From: JBFLVQ01 sp040758525
GTDB taxonomy: Bacteria > Acidobacteriota > Blastocatellia > Chloracidobacteriales > JADJPF01
Assembly: GCA_040758525.1 (NCBI GenBank)
Contig: JBFLVQ010000445.1
Coordinates: 1-8,076 of the forward strand
Reading direction: 5' to 3'
Length of the DNA stretch: 8,076 nt
Part shown: piece after piece, positions 6,840 through 8,076 of the stretch
Layout of the letters: every line of letters begins with the position of its first letter
Numbering within the stretch: position 1 is the stretch's first letter
The notes under the pieces: generated by a model
Database searches by the model: none
What the model was told of the DNA's origin: nothing
What the model saw: the letters and a program-made list of their open reading frames with translations, nothing else
Program-made: the position numbers and the translations under genes

Positions 6840-8076
6840 ATGCTCAACCAGCATTATGGAATAATGGTTAAAGGTATCTTTGATACCATGCTGGCTGCAC
6901 AATTGATTGGTGGAGGACGTGAGAATGCTATCTTCAGCTTAAGTGAATTGTTAGGTAAGTATGGTATATCGATTGGTGAAGCAAGTGGATCTGATGAACT
7001 ATTTGGTATTAGTGAGAGTGAGAATCAGATGGCCTCTGCAGCTCGTAGGGCAATGTCTCTGGTACAGGTTTATGAGAAGCAGAGGTTGAAGTTGCAAGAG
7101 CTAGCATTGATTAAGATCGCTAAGCTGGAATTTGATTGTGTTGCTGCGATAGTTGAGATGGAGTTAGCAGGAATACTGCTGGATACCGAACGATGGAAAG
7201 CATTGATTGCTATTACAGCAAAGCAACATAAAGAGCTTGCTGATGAGATAAAACAACAACTACAGCCAGCCAATTCACAATTGAATCTATTTCAAGAGGT
7301 ACAGCTAAACCTGGATAGTCCACAGCAAGTATTGGAGGCATTTAGACGAATAGGTGTGCCACTCAAGAATACTCGTAGCGTACATATGGATCAATTTGCT
7401 GATGAGTATCCATTGATCGACAAGTTCTTAGAGTATCGAGGACTACAGAAGCTACTTACCAGTCATGGTGAGAATATGTTCAGATTTATCCATCCAGTTA
7501 CTGGACGTATTCATGCTAACTTCCTACAGATAGGCACTCCATCAGGAAGACTGGCCTGTCATGATCCTAACTTGCAACAAGTACCCAGATCGGTGAACTA
7601 TCGAAGCTGCTTCATTGCACCTATGGGACGAAAGTTTATTGTTGCTGACTACTCTCAGATAGAGCTAAGGATATTGGCAGGACTAGCTAATGATGCAACT
7701 CTAATATCAGCATTTGAGAGCGGAGTAGATCTGCATAAAACGATAGCTAGTCAGATGTTTGGTATACCACTGGAAAGCGTAACAACAGAGTATCGAGAGG
7801 CTGCTAAGAAACTCAACTACGGGATAGTTTATGGAATGGGAGCTAAGGGATTAGGGCGTATTACAGGTAGGACGTTAAGTGAGTCAGAGGAGCTGATAGA
7901 TAAGTATTTTGCTACTTATAGAGAAGTAGCAAGATGGTTGCGACAGGCGGGTGATCAAGCTGTCAAGACAAGGAGTAGCCGTACTAAGTTAGGTAGGTTA
8001 GTAGCATATAGCTTTGATGCTGATGATCAGACAGAGGTAGCTGCTATTAACAGGTATGGCAGGAATACTCCTATAC
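6840..8076 (+). CDS. Family A DNA polymerase (Pol I-like), N-terminally truncated and cut by the window edge
   Basis: Homology to bifunctional 3'-5' exonuclease/DNA polymerases begins at about 6807 (KIFHNTKF) and stays open to base 8076. The frame is open back to 6732. ATG 6840 is the first ATG within the homology; GTG 6741 and ATG 6864 are alternatives, none with a strong ribosome binding site. The exonuclease part is incomplete and its visible catalytic positions are lost: the Exo II Asp is Thr (codon 6831-6833), and the Exo III Tyr and Asp are Ser (7035) and Arg (7047). The polymerase part keeps PSGRL with PNLQQVPR, motif A DYSQIELRI (Asp codon at 7647), and the motif B O-helix with Arg (7794), Lys (7806) and two Tyr (7818, 7830). 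Motif C lies beyond the window. The 5' nuclease and Exo I regions are absent to the left, replaced by an IS110 relic on the opposite strand. It may be a decaying fragment or an exonuclease-less polymerase; the intact frame leaves both open. The family call is very strong, the start weak. Confidence 0.85.
   Translation, partial: MLNQHYGIMVKGIFDTMLAAQLIGGGRENAIFSLSELLGKYGISIGEASGSDELFGISESENQMASAARRAMSLVQVYEKQRLKLQELALIKIAKLEFDCVAAIVEMELAGILLDTERWKALIAITAKQHKELADEIKQQLQPANSQLNLFQEVQLNLDSPQQVLEAFRRIGVPLKNTRSVHMDQFADEYPLIDKFLEYRGLQKLLTSHGENMFRFIHPVTGRIHANFLQIGTPSGRLACHDPNLQQVPRSVNYRSCFIAPMGRKFIVADYSQIELRILAGLANDATLISAFESGVDLHKTIASQMFGIPLESVTTEYREAAKKLNYGIVYGMGAKGLGRITGRTLSESEELIDKYFATYREVARWLRQAGDQAVKTRSSRTKLGRLVAYSFDADDQTEVAAINRYGRNTPI

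Noticed and set aside
7070..7273. 67-codon minus-strand frame, Ser/Ala rich
   Set aside because: It is antisense to the polymerase gene, where family A homology is clear on the plus strand.

Overview
The window comes from a bacterial chromosome with low-to-middling GC (low 40s percent, judged by eye). It looks like an accessory region with mobile-element debris. The exact lineage cannot be fixed from sequence alone. Two features point to a Gram-negative-type soil or environmental bacterium, with Acidobacteriota the best guess: a very large secreted RHS/YD-repeat protein with an N-terminal cysteine-peptidase-like domain, and next to it a secreted carboxypeptidase-regulatory-fold/OstA-like protein. 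Mobile-element-rich Chloroflexota or Verrucomicrobiota remain possible.

Layout. Bases 1-505 hold no convincing gene. They contain a bipartite hairpin (365-401), a 13-bp palindrome (477-489) just before the ribosome binding site, and a short match to an IS6-type end. Bases 506-5638 (+) encode a 1710-residue secreted RHS protein. Its order is signal peptide, proline-rich linker, TPR-like helices, C39-like peptidase domain (Cys265/His336/Asp356), Cys-containing hinge, long YD-repeat body, RHS core (to about residue 1546), and a 164-residue tip with a zinc-metallopeptidase HELGH motif. Twelve bases later, bases 5651-6394 (+) encode a 247-residue exported protein whose ribosome binding site overlaps the RHS stop codon, so the two form an operon. 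Bases 6395-6496 are a short AT-rich spacer with an inverted repeat. Bases 6497-6808 (-) are a decayed C-terminal relic of an IS110-family transposase with an internal stop. Abutting it, from about 6807 to the right edge (+), is a family A DNA polymerase that lacks its N-terminus, has lost the visible 3'-5' exonuclease residues, keeps the polymerase motifs, and runs off the window.

How they work together. The RHS protein and its downstream partner are probably co-expressed and exported. The RHS shell with a metallopeptidase tip fits the polymorphic-toxin plan, and the partner gene occupies the place where an immunity or accessory protein would be expected; both roles are inference. The right third is a rearranged junction in which an IS110 relic meets an internal segment of a polymerase gene, and it has no evident functional link with the RHS operon.
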